From contig PLDF01000409.1 in assembly GCA_003135055.1 (NCBI GenBank), forward strand, positions 1 to 54,863: a stretch of DNA of 54,863 nucleotides. The letters are read 5' to 3'. The translations under genes and the position numbers were made by a program. The notes under the pieces are model-generated. The model was not told the DNA's origin. It saw only the letters and a program-made list of their open reading frames with translations, and made no database searches. Positions 39,830-47,725 of the stretch are shown one piece after another. Origin of the DNA: Bryobacterales bacterium (GTDB lineage Bacteria > Acidobacteriota > Terriglobia > Bryobacterales > Bryobacteraceae). How positions within the stretch are numbered: position 1 is the stretch's first letter; the number at the start of each line of letters is the position of its first letter.

Positions 39830-40630
39830 ATGCTCCGTGCCAGGATGGCACTGGCCGTCGTCGCGTTATGCGGCGCGGCTAGGGGACAGGCGCCGTCCTA
39901 CTCCGCAGCCAGCATTGTCAACGCATCGGATTATTCGCCGGGACCGTTCGCGCCCAACAGTATGCTGACGATCTTTGGGTCGAACCTCGCTTTCTCCACG
40001 GCTGGGCTCACAGACGAAAACTTCGCCAGCCTGCCTTACAAGCTCGCAGGCGTCAGCGTCTACCTGGACGGTTTTCAGGTACCGTTGCTGTACGTTTCGC
40101 AAAACGGGCTGAACGGGCAAGGGCAAATTAATCTTCTGGTTCCACCCAACGAGATTGCCGGGGACGCGACCCTTTGGGTCGACCGCCAGGGAACGCCCGG
40201 ACCAATGGTGACCATCACGCTGGTGAATGCCGCCCCGGCGCTGTTTCCGTCGCTGGTCAATCTGGTTAATTTCGCTATGGCGCTGGACTACAGCGCCAAC
40301 AATGCGTTTGTGACCGCGGCGGCGCCCGCCCAGCCCGGAGACCTGATCGTTCTTTATGCGGCGGGTCTCGGCTCGACGTCGCCAAACTCCCTGACAGGCG
40401 AGATTCCGGGTTTCGCGGCCCTGATTTCCGCGTTCCCGTCGTTCCAGGTGTTGCTGAACGGCAAGGCCATAGACCCGGCGACTGTGCCTTACGCCGGGCA
40501 GGCGCCGGGATTCCCCGGCGTCTACCAGGTCAATTTCTATCTGCCGAACCCTTGCCCGGCGAACCCGCAGATTCAACTGGCCATCGGACCGCAGAGCAGT
40601 GCGGCGGGAATTATTCTGGCGGTCCAGTGA
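39830..40630 (+). CDS. secreted single-domain TIGR03437 protein
   Basis: Predicted 266-residue secreted protein: signal peptide MLRARMALAVVALCGAARG, then almost only the acidobacterial TIGR03437 domain ('SIVNASDYSPGPFAPNSMLT', 'IFGSNLAFSTAG', 'QGQINLLVPPNEIAGDATLW', 'PGDLIVLYAAGLGSTSPNSL', 'GFPGVYQVNFYLPNPCPANP'). In most proteins the domain is a C-terminal appendage, as at 20771-23299 in this window. A free-standing version suggests it has its own binding or display function. ATG 39830 is chosen for the signal peptide. Confidence 0.87.
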   Translation: MLRARMALAVVALCGAARGQAPSYSAASIVNASDYSPGPFAPNSMLTIFGSNLAFSTAGLTDENFASLPYKLAGVSVYLDGFQVPLLYVSQNGLNGQGQINLLVPPNEIAGDATLWVDRQGTPGPMVTITLVNAAPALFPSLVNLVNFAMALDYSANNAFVTAAAPAQPGDLIVLYAAGLGSTSPNSLTGEIPGFAALISAFPSFQVLLNGKAIDPATVPYAGQAPGFPGVYQVNFYLPNPCPANPQIQLAIGPQSSAAGIILAVQ

Positions 40631-40707
40631 TCTGCCGCGCAACTTTTGAGGCGCGAAACACGTTCAATAGATTAAGATAGGCTACAATCGTAGCAGGAGC
40701 CTGAATA

Positions 40708-41469
40708 TTGCTTCGCCCTTTGATTTCAATAACTTTGCTGACAGTGGGGGCACTAGCCGCACAAGACCAGGCGGTGCCAGAGCTGGCAACTCGACCCATG
40801 GCGGATTACACGGTGCAGTCCGGCGTCAAGATACCGCTGAGCTTGATCAACAGCATCAGCACCAAGCACTCCATGGAGGGCGACAGCGTGTATCTGGAGA
40901 CCGCATTTCCCATTCTGGCAAACGGAAGGATCGTGATTCCGGTTGTCAGTTATGTCACCGGCACCGTGACCCAGATCAAGAAACCGGGCCGGGTAAAGGG
41001 CCGCGGCGAGATTTACGTGCGCTTTGACACGCTGACATTGCCGAACGGCGTCACGCGGGATTTCCGTTCGCGGATGGGCACGATTGACGCGTCCTCGATG
41101 GGTAACCTGGACCGCGACGAGGGCAGAGTACAAAGCGAAGGCGACAAGTTAGGCGACGCGCGCACGGTGGGGGAAACCGCGGCTACGGGCGCCTCCATCG
41201 GCGCGATCGCCGGCGCCGCCTCGAAGAGCATGCCGATGGGCCTCGGAATCGGGGCCGGCGCGGGCGCGGCAGCCGGGCTGATCGCCATTCTGGCAATGCG
41301 TGGTCCCGACGCGGTCCTGACCAAGGGCAGCACGGTGGAGATGATTCTCGATCGCCCGCTGAGCTTCAGCGAAACCGATCTGAATTTCGGCAATTATCAA
41401 GCCCCCAAGATGTCCACGCCGGTGGCGCAGGCGCCGCAGCCGAAATCGCAACTGCCGTTGAGGAAGTAG
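40708..41469 (+). CDS. exported glycine-zipper protein, intact copy
   Basis: Predicted 253-residue protein. The TTG start at 40708 has AGGAG eight bases upstream and opens a signal peptide (MLRPLISITLLTVGALAAQ). The mature part has a beta-rich domain ('SGVKIPLSLINSISTKHSME', 'RIVIPVVSYVTGTVTQIKKP') reminiscent of TrbI/VirB10-like beta barrels, a glycine zipper ('MGLGIGAGAGAAAGLIAILA') and a C-terminal strand 'LTKGSTVEMILDRPLSF'. The function is unknown and membrane insertion is likely. A 5'-truncated second copy, about 97% identical over 500 bp, lies at 42776-43277. Confidence 0.8.
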   Translation: MLRPLISITLLTVGALAAQDQAVPELATRPMADYTVQSGVKIPLSLINSISTKHSMEGDSVYLETAFPILANGRIVIPVVSYVTGTVTQIKKPGRVKGRGEIYVRFDTLTLPNGVTRDFRSRMGTIDASSMGNLDRDEGRVQSEGDKLGDARTVGETAATGASIGAIAGAASKSMPMGLGIGAGAGAAAGLIAILAMRGPDAVLTKGSTVEMILDRPLSFSETDLNFGNYQAPKMSTPVAQAPQPKSQLPLRK

Positions 41470-41601
41470 GCGGGAGCAGGCGCCCGCCGGCCTGCCAGCC
41501 AAGCTCCTGACGGCTGCCGGCAGCATTTTGCGCCTTTCGCGCGCCGTCGAAATCCCAGCGCTCCACAGCGCTACGCTACAATGTTTCTGGTGGGAGCACC
41601 T

Positions 41602-41877
41602 ATGCCCGTTGAGAGACAACACGCTCACCAAATGCTGGATCAACTCGGCCCCGGTCAGTTCGACGCTGTCGTCCGCCTGCTGGAAGTCATGACAGATCCG
41701 GCGATAACGTTGCGCGAGGCGCCCATCGACGACGAACCGTTCAATGAGGAAGAAGAGCGCGCGGTCGCCTCTTCTAAAGAGTGGTTCAGAGACAACCAGG
41801 GCATTCCCTTCGAAGAAGTGGTCGCGGATCTGGGATTCACCATGGATCAGATACGCAGCCACACGGAATCCGCGTGA
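41602..41877 (+). CDS. antitoxin-like protein paired with RelE-type toxin
   Basis: Predicted 91-residue acidic protein: MPVERQHAHQMLDQLGPGQF, then 'VVRLLEVMTDPAITLREAPI', 'EEERAVASSKEWFRDNQGIP' and 'FEEVVADLGFTMDQIRSHTE'. It has the size, charge and order (first of two) expected of a RelB-like antitoxin. I do not recognise a standard DNA-binding domain. An ATG at 41581 is also in frame. The stop overlaps the toxin start as GTGA (41874-41877). Confidence 0.8.
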   Translation: MPVERQHAHQMLDQLGPGQFDAVVRLLEVMTDPAITLREAPIDDEPFNEEEERAVASSKEWFRDNQGIPFEEVVADLGFTMDQIRSHTESA

Positions 41878-42146
41878 AGCGGATCGTCTTTTCCGAGCAG
41901 GCCAGAGCCGACATTCGCGCCATCCCGCAGCCAATCGCCATGAATATCCTCACGGCCATTCACCGTCTCGCCGAAACCGGCGCGGGACGGGTCAAGGCGC
42001 TCAAAGGCAAGAGCGGCGAAAAGCGCTTGCGAGTTGGCGACTACCGCGTCCGCTTCACCGAGGACGCCTCCGCAGAGCCCATTGGTAAGAGCGAGGAAAC
42101 TCTTCGCGTCCACGCCGTCACCAACCGCAAGGAAGCCTACCGCTGA
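41874..42146 (+). CDS. RelE-family toxin
   Basis: Predicted 90-residue toxin with GTG start in the GTGA overlap: MKRIVFSEQARADIRAIPQP (GTG read as Met), then 'AMNILTAIHRLAETGAGRVK', 'ALKGKSGEKRLRVGDYRVRF' and 'EETLRVHAVTNRKEAYR'. The 'LRVGDYRVRF' strand and 'V.NRKEAYR' end are hallmarks of RelE-type mRNA interferases. It lies in the interval between the two copies of the glycine-zipper gene. Confidence 0.88.
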   Translation: MKRIVFSEQARADIRAIPQPIAMNILTAIHRLAETGAGRVKALKGKSGEKRLRVGDYRVRFTEDASAEPIGKSEETLRVHAVTNRKEAYR

Positions 42147-42257
42147 AAAAGCGGACCGAGGGGTCCGCAATGGGTTCATGGCAAGGTCGAGATTCTAGCT
42201 ATAGCTATAGCTAAGCTAGGGCTTTGTCCAAAACGCCTTTCGATATCCAACTCATTA

Positions 42258-42701
42258 TTGGCGTCTGCAGTGATGTGCAACCCCGTGGCCCAGTTAGCCA
42301 GATTCGGACTCGAAAGCCCTGAGGCAATTGAACTAACTGATCTACCAGACCCCGTACCGCCCGTACTGCGGCCCGTACTGTTCTCCGTTTCTATCCGTAC
42401 CTGTACCTGCTATGCTTCAGTCCATGTCCTATCGTTCGGGCCAGAGATAGAGTGCACAGAGGATGAACGACTAGATTTCGAAAACATCGTTTTCGGCATG
42501 TGCGTTTTAGGTTGTGACGCTTTGTACGAGCGCGGCCTCATTAGCGTTCTTGAGAACGGTGAGATCTGCATCAGCGACGCCGATGGGTCTCGAACGCTAA
42601 AAGGAATTCTCCGAGGGTTTCGCGGGAAATGGTGTGTCGCCTGGAAGGAATCAACTGCCCACTATTTCGACTGGCACGCGACACGTCGCTTTCAGGGGTA
42701 G
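42258..42701 (+). CDS. small protein with HNH-endonuclease-like C-terminus
   Basis: Open frame of 147 codons from a TTG (ATG at 42273 is also possible). The second half reads 'FENIVFGMCVLGCDALYERG', 'LISVLENGEICISDADGSRT' and ends 'AHYFDWHATRRF'. This resembles the tail of HNH endonucleases found in restriction contexts ('..LC..HH.LFD.GLI.. ..G.i.is ... WH...F'), but the histidines of the metal site are not there. It may be a degenerate or partial gene. Base composition is lower in GC than the flanks, and AGCTAT tandem repeats precede it (about 42197-42215). I treat it as a probable remnant. Confidence 0.4.
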   Translation: MASAVMCNPVAQLARFGLESPEAIELTDLPDPVPPVLRPVLFSVSIRTCTCYASVHVLSFGPEIECTEDERLDFENIVFGMCVLGCDALYERGLISVLENGEICISDADGSRTLKGILRGFRGKWCVAWKESTAHYFDWHATRRFQG

Positions 42702-42710
42702 CTACCACGG

Positions 42711-43277
42711 TAGGCGAAACCACGGCGCCGGCGCGGGCGCCGCAGCCGGGCTGATCGCCATTCTGGCAATGCGTGGTCCCAGATCAAGAAACCGGGCCGG
42801 GTAAAGGGCCGCGGCGAGATTTACGTGCGCTTTGACACGCTGACGCTGCCGAACGGCGTCACGCGCGATTTCCGTTCGCGCATGGGCACGATTGACGCGC
42901 CCTCGATGGGTAACCTGGACCGCGCCGAGGGCAGAGTACAAAGCGAAGGCGACAAGCTAGGCGACGCGCGCACGGTGGGGGAAACCACGGCTACGGGCGC
43001 CTCCATCGGCGCGATCGCCGGCGCCGCCTCCAAGAGCATGCCGATGGGCCTCGGAATCGGGGCCGGCGCGGGCGCGGCAGCCGGGCTGATCGCCATTCTG
43101 GCAATGCGTGGTCCCGACGCGGTCCTGACCAAGGGCAGCACGGTGGAGATGATTCTCGACCGCCCGCTGAGCTTCAGCGAAACCGATCTGAATTTCGGCA
43201 ATTATCAGGCGCCCAAGATGTCCACGCCGGTGGCACAGGCGCCGCAGGCGAAATCGCAACTGCCGTTGAGGAAGTAG
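42711..43277 (+). pseudogene. 5'-truncated, rearranged duplicate of the glycine-zipper gene
   Basis: 42776-43277 repeats 40969-41469 with roughly 15 differences. The signal peptide and first 85 codons are missing, and the remaining frame (from about 42825) has no ribosome binding site. It is preceded by a shorter chimaeric piece (42711-42779) that joins 'GGCGAAACCACGGCG'-like and 'GCAGCCGGGCTGATCGCC' segments from later in the same gene directly to the upstream part. The order is therefore scrambled, as expected from a recombination junction. Synonymous changes dominate, so the copy diverged under some constraint or gene conversion. Confidence 0.85.
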
Positions 43278-43291
43278 GCGGGATGGGAGCG

Positions 43292-43621
43292 CTAAGGCTG
43301 CGGAAACTCTTCGGGCTCGGGCGGCGAAGAACTGGGATGAGGCCCCGAATTGTTCACCACGTCCTTCAACTCTTTGCTGGGCTTGAAATACGGGATTTTC
43401 TTGGCTGGCACTTCCACGCGCGCGCCGGTCTTCGGGTTGCGTCCGATTCTCGGTTGCCGCTGCCGCGTACGGAAACTGCCAAAGCCGCGGATCTCGATCT
43501 TGTCCCCGGTACGGAGCGACTTCACAATGCTGTCGAAAATCGCCTCCACGATGACCTCAGACTCCTTCCGCGTCATCTCCACCACGCGGGAGACTTCTTC
43601 AATCAGATCCGCCTTTGTCAT
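43292..43621 (-). CDS. HU-family DNA-binding protein
   Basis: Predicted 109-residue nucleoid protein: MTKADLIEEVSRVVEMTRKE, 'VEAIFDSIVKSLRTGDKIEI', then 'RGFGSFRTRQRQPRIGRNPK' and 'TGARVEVPAKKIPYFKPSKE'. The beta-arm 'GRNPKTG' and the 'PxFKPSKELK' end are the standard HU/IHF features. A Ser/Pro-rich acidic tail of about 18 residues follows ('NNSGPHPSSSPPEPEEF'), longer than typical HU. It is encoded just after rpsA on the same strand (75 bp apart). Confidence 0.95.
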   Translation of the reverse strand: MTKADLIEEVSRVVEMTRKESEVIVEAIFDSIVKSLRTGDKIEIRGFGSFRTRQRQPRIGRNPKTGARVEVPAKKIPYFKPSKELKDVVNNSGPHPSSSPPEPEEFPQP

Positions 43622-43695
43622 CTTATGCTCCTATGCTTTTGCGCCTAAATCCTTTACGAATCCGCAGTATCGCTTGATTGTAAGAATTTTGCAAG

Positions 43696-45408
43696 CTATT
43701 CGGCGCCACGATCCTTATGGCTCATCACCTCTTCGATGGTAGTGATGGCCGCCGCCGCCTGCCGTTGATAGTCTTCGAGGCGCCCCTTCTCTTCGTCTTC
43801 CGCGGCCGCGCGCAGACTGAGCCCGATTTTCTTCTCGGCTTCATTCATCTTAAGAATCTTGAAGCTGCCCTCCTGGCCTATGGACAGCGGCGGCTCGGCG
43901 CCGCGCCGTCCGGCATAGCCCGGAACCTCGGAGAAGTGGCACATCCCCTCGACGCCCTCGGCCACCTCGACGAAACCGGCGAAATTCGACAGCCGGCACA
44001 CGCGTCCATGAACCGTATCTCCCACGATGTGGCGCTGAAAGAAGCTCTCCCAAGCGTCCGGCTGCAACTGCTTGATGCCCAGCGACAAGCGGTGCGAGCC
44101 GGAATCGATGTTTAAAATCACGGCCTGCACAATCTGGCCCTTCTTCAAGACCTCCGAAGGGTGCTTGACGCGCTTCGTCCAGGAAAGGTCGGAGACATGC
44201 ACCAGCCCGTCGATGCCCTCTTCGATTTCGATGAACGCCCCGAAATCGGTCATATTGCGAACGCGGCCTTCCACCACCGAGCCCACGCTGTAGCGGCTGT
44301 CGATGGTGGTCCAAGGATTCGGCTCAAGCTGTTTCAGACCCAGCGAAATGCGCCGGTCCCGGGGATGCGCTTCGAGGACCACGGCCTCCACCTGGTCGCC
44401 CGGCCTCACCACCTTGGAGGGATGCTTCATGCGCCGCGACCACGTCATCTCGCTGATGTGGATCAGACCTTCGACGCCCGCCTCCAATTCGACGAATGCG
44501 CCGTAATCCGTCACGTTCACTACGCGGCCGATCACGCGGGCGTTCACGGGGTAGCGCTCAACCACCGTGTCCCAAGGGTCCGGCTCGAGCTGCTTGATGC
44601 CCAGCGAGACGCGCTCTTTAGCGCGGTCGAACTTCAGCACCTTGACCGTCACCTCGCCGCCCACGTGCAGCACCTCGGAAGGATGCGTCACGCGGCCGTA
44701 GGAGATATCGGTCACATGCAGCAGCCCGTCGATGCCGCCGAGATCGATGAAAGCGCCGTACTCGGTAAGGTTCTTGACCACTCCCACGATCACGGCGCCT
44801 TCGAAGAGATGTTCCAGCGTGGCGCCTTTGCGGGCGTTGATCTCTTCTTCGACGGCCAGCTTGCGCGACACCACTACGTTGCCGCGGCGCCGGTTGAGCT
44901 TGATGATCTTGACCGGAATATCCTGCCCCGCGAGCGAATCGAGATTGTGTACGGGCCTGGGATCGGCCTGCGACCCAGGCATGAAGGCTTTGACGCCGAC
45001 GTCCACGGCGAGGCCGCCCTTGACCCGGCCCAGCACGCGGCCCGAGATGACAAGCTGGTCCTGGTAGGCTTTGTCGAGGTGATCCCAGATGCGCAGGCGC
45101 GCGGCCCGGGTGTGCGAAAGCAGCACGTATCCTTCGGGCTGCTCGCCGCCAGGCTCGATCATCACATCGACGGCGTCGCCCAAACGGACCGTGATTTCGC
45201 CGGTCTGCGTCTGAAATTGCTCGATGGGGACGATGCCTTCGCTCTTGTAGCCGAAATCGATGATGACGTCTTTGCCGGTGATGCCGAGCACCGTACCTTG
45301 CAGGACTTCGTCGGCGGCGGGCGGAGCAAAATGCGAATAATCCTCGAGAAAATCCTCGTAATTCTCGGGGACCGCCTGATCCGCTTGCGGGTTATCGTCG
45401 ACCGCCAT
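43696..45408 (-). CDS. rpsA: 30S ribosomal protein S1
   Basis: Predicted 570-residue ribosomal protein that recruits mRNA to the 30S subunit. Six S1 (OB-fold) repeats are visible: 'LQGTVLGITGKDVIIDFGYK', 'SGRVLGRVKGGLAVDVGVKA', 'VIVGVVKNLTEYGAFIDLGG', 'VIGRVVNVTDYGAFVELEAG', 'VEGRVRNMTDFGAFIEIEEG' and 'VHGRVCRLSNFAGFVEVAEG'. Repeats 3-5 carry the 'SLGIKQLEP.PW' spacers typical of S1. ATG 45408 (MAVDDNPQADQAV) is preferred to one six codons upstream. The acidic N-terminus and the length agree with S1 from related phyla. Confidence 0.97.
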   Translation of the reverse strand: MAVDDNPQADQAVPENYEDFLEDYSHFAPPAADEVLQGTVLGITGKDVIIDFGYKSEGIVPIEQFQTQTGEITVRLGDAVDVMIEPGGEQPEGYVLLSHTRAARLRIWDHLDKAYQDQLVISGRVLGRVKGGLAVDVGVKAFMPGSQADPRPVHNLDSLAGQDIPVKIIKLNRRRGNVVVSRKLAVEEEINARKGATLEHLFEGAVIVGVVKNLTEYGAFIDLGGIDGLLHVTDISYGRVTHPSEVLHVGGEVTVKVLKFDRAKERVSLGIKQLEPDPWDTVVERYPVNARVIGRVVNVTDYGAFVELEAGVEGLIHISEMTWSRRMKHPSKVVRPGDQVEAVVLEAHPRDRRISLGLKQLEPNPWTTIDSRYSVGSVVEGRVRNMTDFGAFIEIEEGIDGLVHVSDLSWTKRVKHPSEVLKKGQIVQAVILNIDSGSHRLSLGIKQLQPDAWESFFQRHIVGDTVHGRVCRLSNFAGFVEVAEGVEGMCHFSEVPGYAGRRGAEPPLSIGQEGSFKILKMNEAEKKIGLSLRAAAEDEEKGRLEDYQRQAAAAITTIEEVMSHKDRGAE

Positions 45409-45705
45409 TGCGCCTCCGCCTGTCACTGATTCTCCGGTAAATTATCTCGATGAAAACGGCTGCGTCGGCAAGAACATCCAAACTACCACCAAACCACTGA
45501 CAGATCAGTATGTTAGCAAATATACGCCGGATCGCGGAAGGTTGTCAACGCCCGGAATACCCGGTGTCTCCCCCGGCACGCCCGGCGCGGAAAGCGAAGG
45601 GCGCTAAACCGTAGCGGAGAGCACGCTTGCCGGTTCGATTGAGAGATGGCGGCAGGCTGGCGGCATTCGGCCTGGGTAAGCTGAAGCATCCGCTACGCAA
45701 TCCGG

Positions 45706-45747
45706 GCAAGACCAGCCGTGCAAGACCAGCCGTGCAAGACCAGCCGT
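45706..45747. repeat. 14-bp tandem repeat, three exact copies
   Basis: GCAAGACCAGCCGT occurs three times head to tail, followed by a diverged fourth (GCAAATCAGCGT). It lies between rpsA and the small membrane protein gene, in a stretch with no supported gene (45427-45884). Confidence 0.85.
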
Positions 45748-45884
45748 GCAAATCAGCGTGTAATATAGCACTTGGAAATTCTCCCATTCGGAGCTACAAT
45801 CGTTCTGATTTACGGTTCCTCAGGTGCGCAACGGTTCGATATATACAACGGCATTTATAGCGGCATCTTAATAGGAGGTGCTCC

Positions 45885-46022
45885 ATGTTTGAGAGCCTAT
45901 CGGAACGCATCAAAGAAGACGAGCGCGGTACGGTGAACAACACCCAGCGCACTATGTTCTGGGTGGGAATTTTTGTGGTAGTGGCTGCCGGGCTCTTCTT
46001 CGGCATTAAGCTGTTCGGCTAA
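45885..46022 (+). CDS. 45-residue single-pass membrane protein
   Basis: Small gene with a very strong ribosome binding site (AGGAGGT, five bases before the ATG). The product is MFESLSERIKEDERGTVNNT, then QRTMFWVGIFVVVAAGLFFG and IKLFG. It has an acidic/amphipathic cytoplasmic start and one membrane helix. It is easily missed by length filters. Its last 4 bp overlap the 3' end of the convergent glucosaminidase-like gene. The function is unknown; tiny membrane proteins of this shape often modulate larger membrane complexes. Confidence 0.78.
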   Translation: MFESLSERIKEDERGTVNNTQRTMFWVGIFVVVAAGLFFGIKLFG

Positions 46023-46492
46023 CGAACCGTTACTGCGGGCGCAATTTGCGCCATTACGGATTTGACTCTTTGCGCATAATCGCCGGAGGGGTTGTAGATC
46101 GCCAGCAACTGGTCGAGGTTCTTGGAACGGTAGAGGTGTGAGTGCGTCAGCCGGTATCCCACCTCGTGAATGCCTTGACGGGCGGTAGCGAACACTGCGC
46201 GTCCCGAATCCCAGCCGAACAGATTGTTGTGCCGCGCCGATTTTCCGCCGGTAGATTCCACGTAGGAAATGCTTGGCAGCAGCCGCCAATCGAGATCGTA
46301 GCGGTCGGCCGCGACCAGAAAATCGTCCGAATACGCTTTAGCCGGACAATCGGACTTCCCGAAAAACGCCTGCAACCGCGCCAGCCGGTGATCGGCTACC
46401 GGCGCCTTCCGTTCCCCATGCAACGACCCCGGAGCGGGCAAAGACACAACTCCCGCAATCATAGCCAAACCGCTGGATAATAGTTTTCTCAC
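46019..46492 (-). CDS. exported glucosaminidase/lytic-transglycosylase-like protein
   Basis: Predicted 157-residue exported protein with a signal peptide (MRKLLSSGLAMIAGVVSLPA). The domain reads 'AADRYDLDWRLLPSISYVES', 'TGGKSARHNNLFGWDSGRAV', 'FATARQGIHEVGYRLTHSHL' and 'IYNPSGDYAQRVKSVMAQI'. The 'YDLDWRLLPSISYVES' glutamate and 'NLFGW.SG...F' match the lysozyme-like glucosaminidase (Bax/FlgJ-type) fold that cleaves peptidoglycan glycan strands. It is small and lacks a cell-wall-binding domain. Confidence 0.82.
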   Translation of the reverse strand: MRKLLSSGLAMIAGVVSLPAPGSLHGERKAPVADHRLARLQAFFGKSDCPAKAYSDDFLVAADRYDLDWRLLPSISYVESTGGKSARHNNLFGWDSGRAVFATARQGIHEVGYRLTHSHLYRSKNLDQLLAIYNPSGDYAQRVKSVMAQIAPAVTVR

Positions 46493-47375
46493 TTCAAAAA
46501 CCTCCTTGAGATTTAAAGCTGGGAAGCTGCTGCCGGCTTATCGGCGTGCGCAGCCAAAAAAGGCTGGGAGACGAGACTCCCGGAGAGACGGGTTAGGGGA
46601 CAGACATTTCGAAAGTATACCACCGTTCGGTCCGTTAATCCGTCTCGAAGGCGTCAAATTGTGAAGCGCGGTACGGGTACTGGAAAGTACTCCTATCTTA
46701 AAGTAAGCATTGGACCTAACCGCGGGGCTCTGCGTCCGGTATTCAAATTGGTTGCGGAGGATGGTCCAGCGGGCGGGGGCGTACAGACTAGTTTCTCTGA
46801 TCGCGAGATTCGGTGCTGCCAGGAAACCGGTTGCTGACGCGCCCGCCCTATGGGTCCGGCTCTGAACGGAGCCACGACCGTAAGACATCTGAGTTAATCC
46901 GTCAAGAGAAATTCTTAGAAGAATTAGACGAGCTTGCGGCCGTCGCCGACGGCTCCGGTTTCAGTGACGGAAATCGACGCGGCGCGGACCGGATGAGGAG
47001 CGGATGCAATCGAGGCGGCCAGCAAGCTGCGGCGTGTGAGCGTCACGCTTTCGATTATGGCGCCATAGATTATGGCGCAACAAATCAGAGGCGAGCCGGC
47101 GGCTTCTTGGACAGGTGCTTCCGCGCAGACCTAAGAAGGCTGGAGCCCGTGAGTTGAGATATGTGCGTGCGCCCAGATCGCGCTGGCCGTGCTGGTTAAG
47201 GCGGCCATTCTCAGTGTGCAGGCTCCGGCGCCTGTTCTCAAGATGCGTCTCTGCAAGGAAACCGTAACTGCGGGGCTACGGCTCAGATCAAGGTCTATCT
47301 GGGAATGCCTCAGCCCAACTCAAGTGGCGGCCTCATCGCGGCGCGCGGTGCGGGTTGTGAGTACGCAGCGCCCAA
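46493..47375. other. long intergenic stretch with repeats and possible gene debris
   Basis: No gene is supported. It holds a copy of the GGAGCCACGACCGTAAG element (46867-46884) and a near-duplicated GATTATGGCGC word (about 47053 and 47070). Near 47274-47390, one plus frame reads 'CGATAQIKVYLGMPQPNSSG' and 'GLIAARGAGCEYAAPNYCL', which looks like protein sequence but has no start or continuation, so it may be a fragment of a decayed secreted-protein gene. The promoter of the glucosaminidase-like gene should lie at the left end. Confidence 0.45.
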
Positions 47376-47630
47376 TTATTGCCTGCCCTCTTCGCGGTTG
47401 CGTTCTTTCTCGGCGAGCCACTGCTGCACCACTTCTATGTGGACCAGACGCTTCTCGTGAGCCACGGCAGTATCGCGTAAGGCCTCACAAGCGATTTGCA
47501 GGTTGTGCGCCGCGCTTTGTTGCTTTTCGGCGAGCTTTTCCAGCCTCAGAATATCCTCTTTGATCGCCAGCGTTTCGTCGTACAGGCGCGCTAAGCCATT
47601 CCAGAACTCCATCTTCTCGTCGTCGCTCAT
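47376..47630 (-). CDS. small coiled-coil protein
   Basis: Predicted 84-residue charged protein, nearly all alpha-helical with heptad-like spacing: 'GLARLYDETLAIKEDILRLE', 'KLAEKQQSAAHNLQIACEAL', 'HEKRLVHIEVVQQWLAEKER'. No membrane segment or known domain. Codon use is normal for this genome and the start has no competing frame. Similar short coiled coils occur singly in many Acidobacteria and their role is unknown. Confidence 0.6.
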   Translation of the reverse strand: MSDDEKMEFWNGLARLYDETLAIKEDILRLEKLAEKQQSAAHNLQIACEALRDTAVAHEKRLVHIEVVQQWLAEKERNREEGRQ

Positions 47631-47725
47631 GTTGAACCCTGGCCGGGGCGCTGAATTTTGAATTTGTCCATCTGCCGCATCCGCACCTTGAGTGTATCAG
47701 TGCGCCGTCATGTTAATAATGGCGT

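Noticed and set aside
42825..43277. Second functional copy of the glycine-zipper gene
   Set aside because: Lacks signal peptide, start region and ribosome site. The upstream junction is scrambled, so it is treated as a pseudogene.
44161..45429. 422-codon plus-strand open frame opposite rpsA
   Set aside because: The minus strand encodes six S1 domains. The plus frame has no recognisable protein features.
46813..47157. 114-codon plus frame 'MLPGNRLLTRPPYGSGSERS'
   Set aside because: Includes the GGAGCCACGACCGT element shadow, has no ribosome site and no motif.
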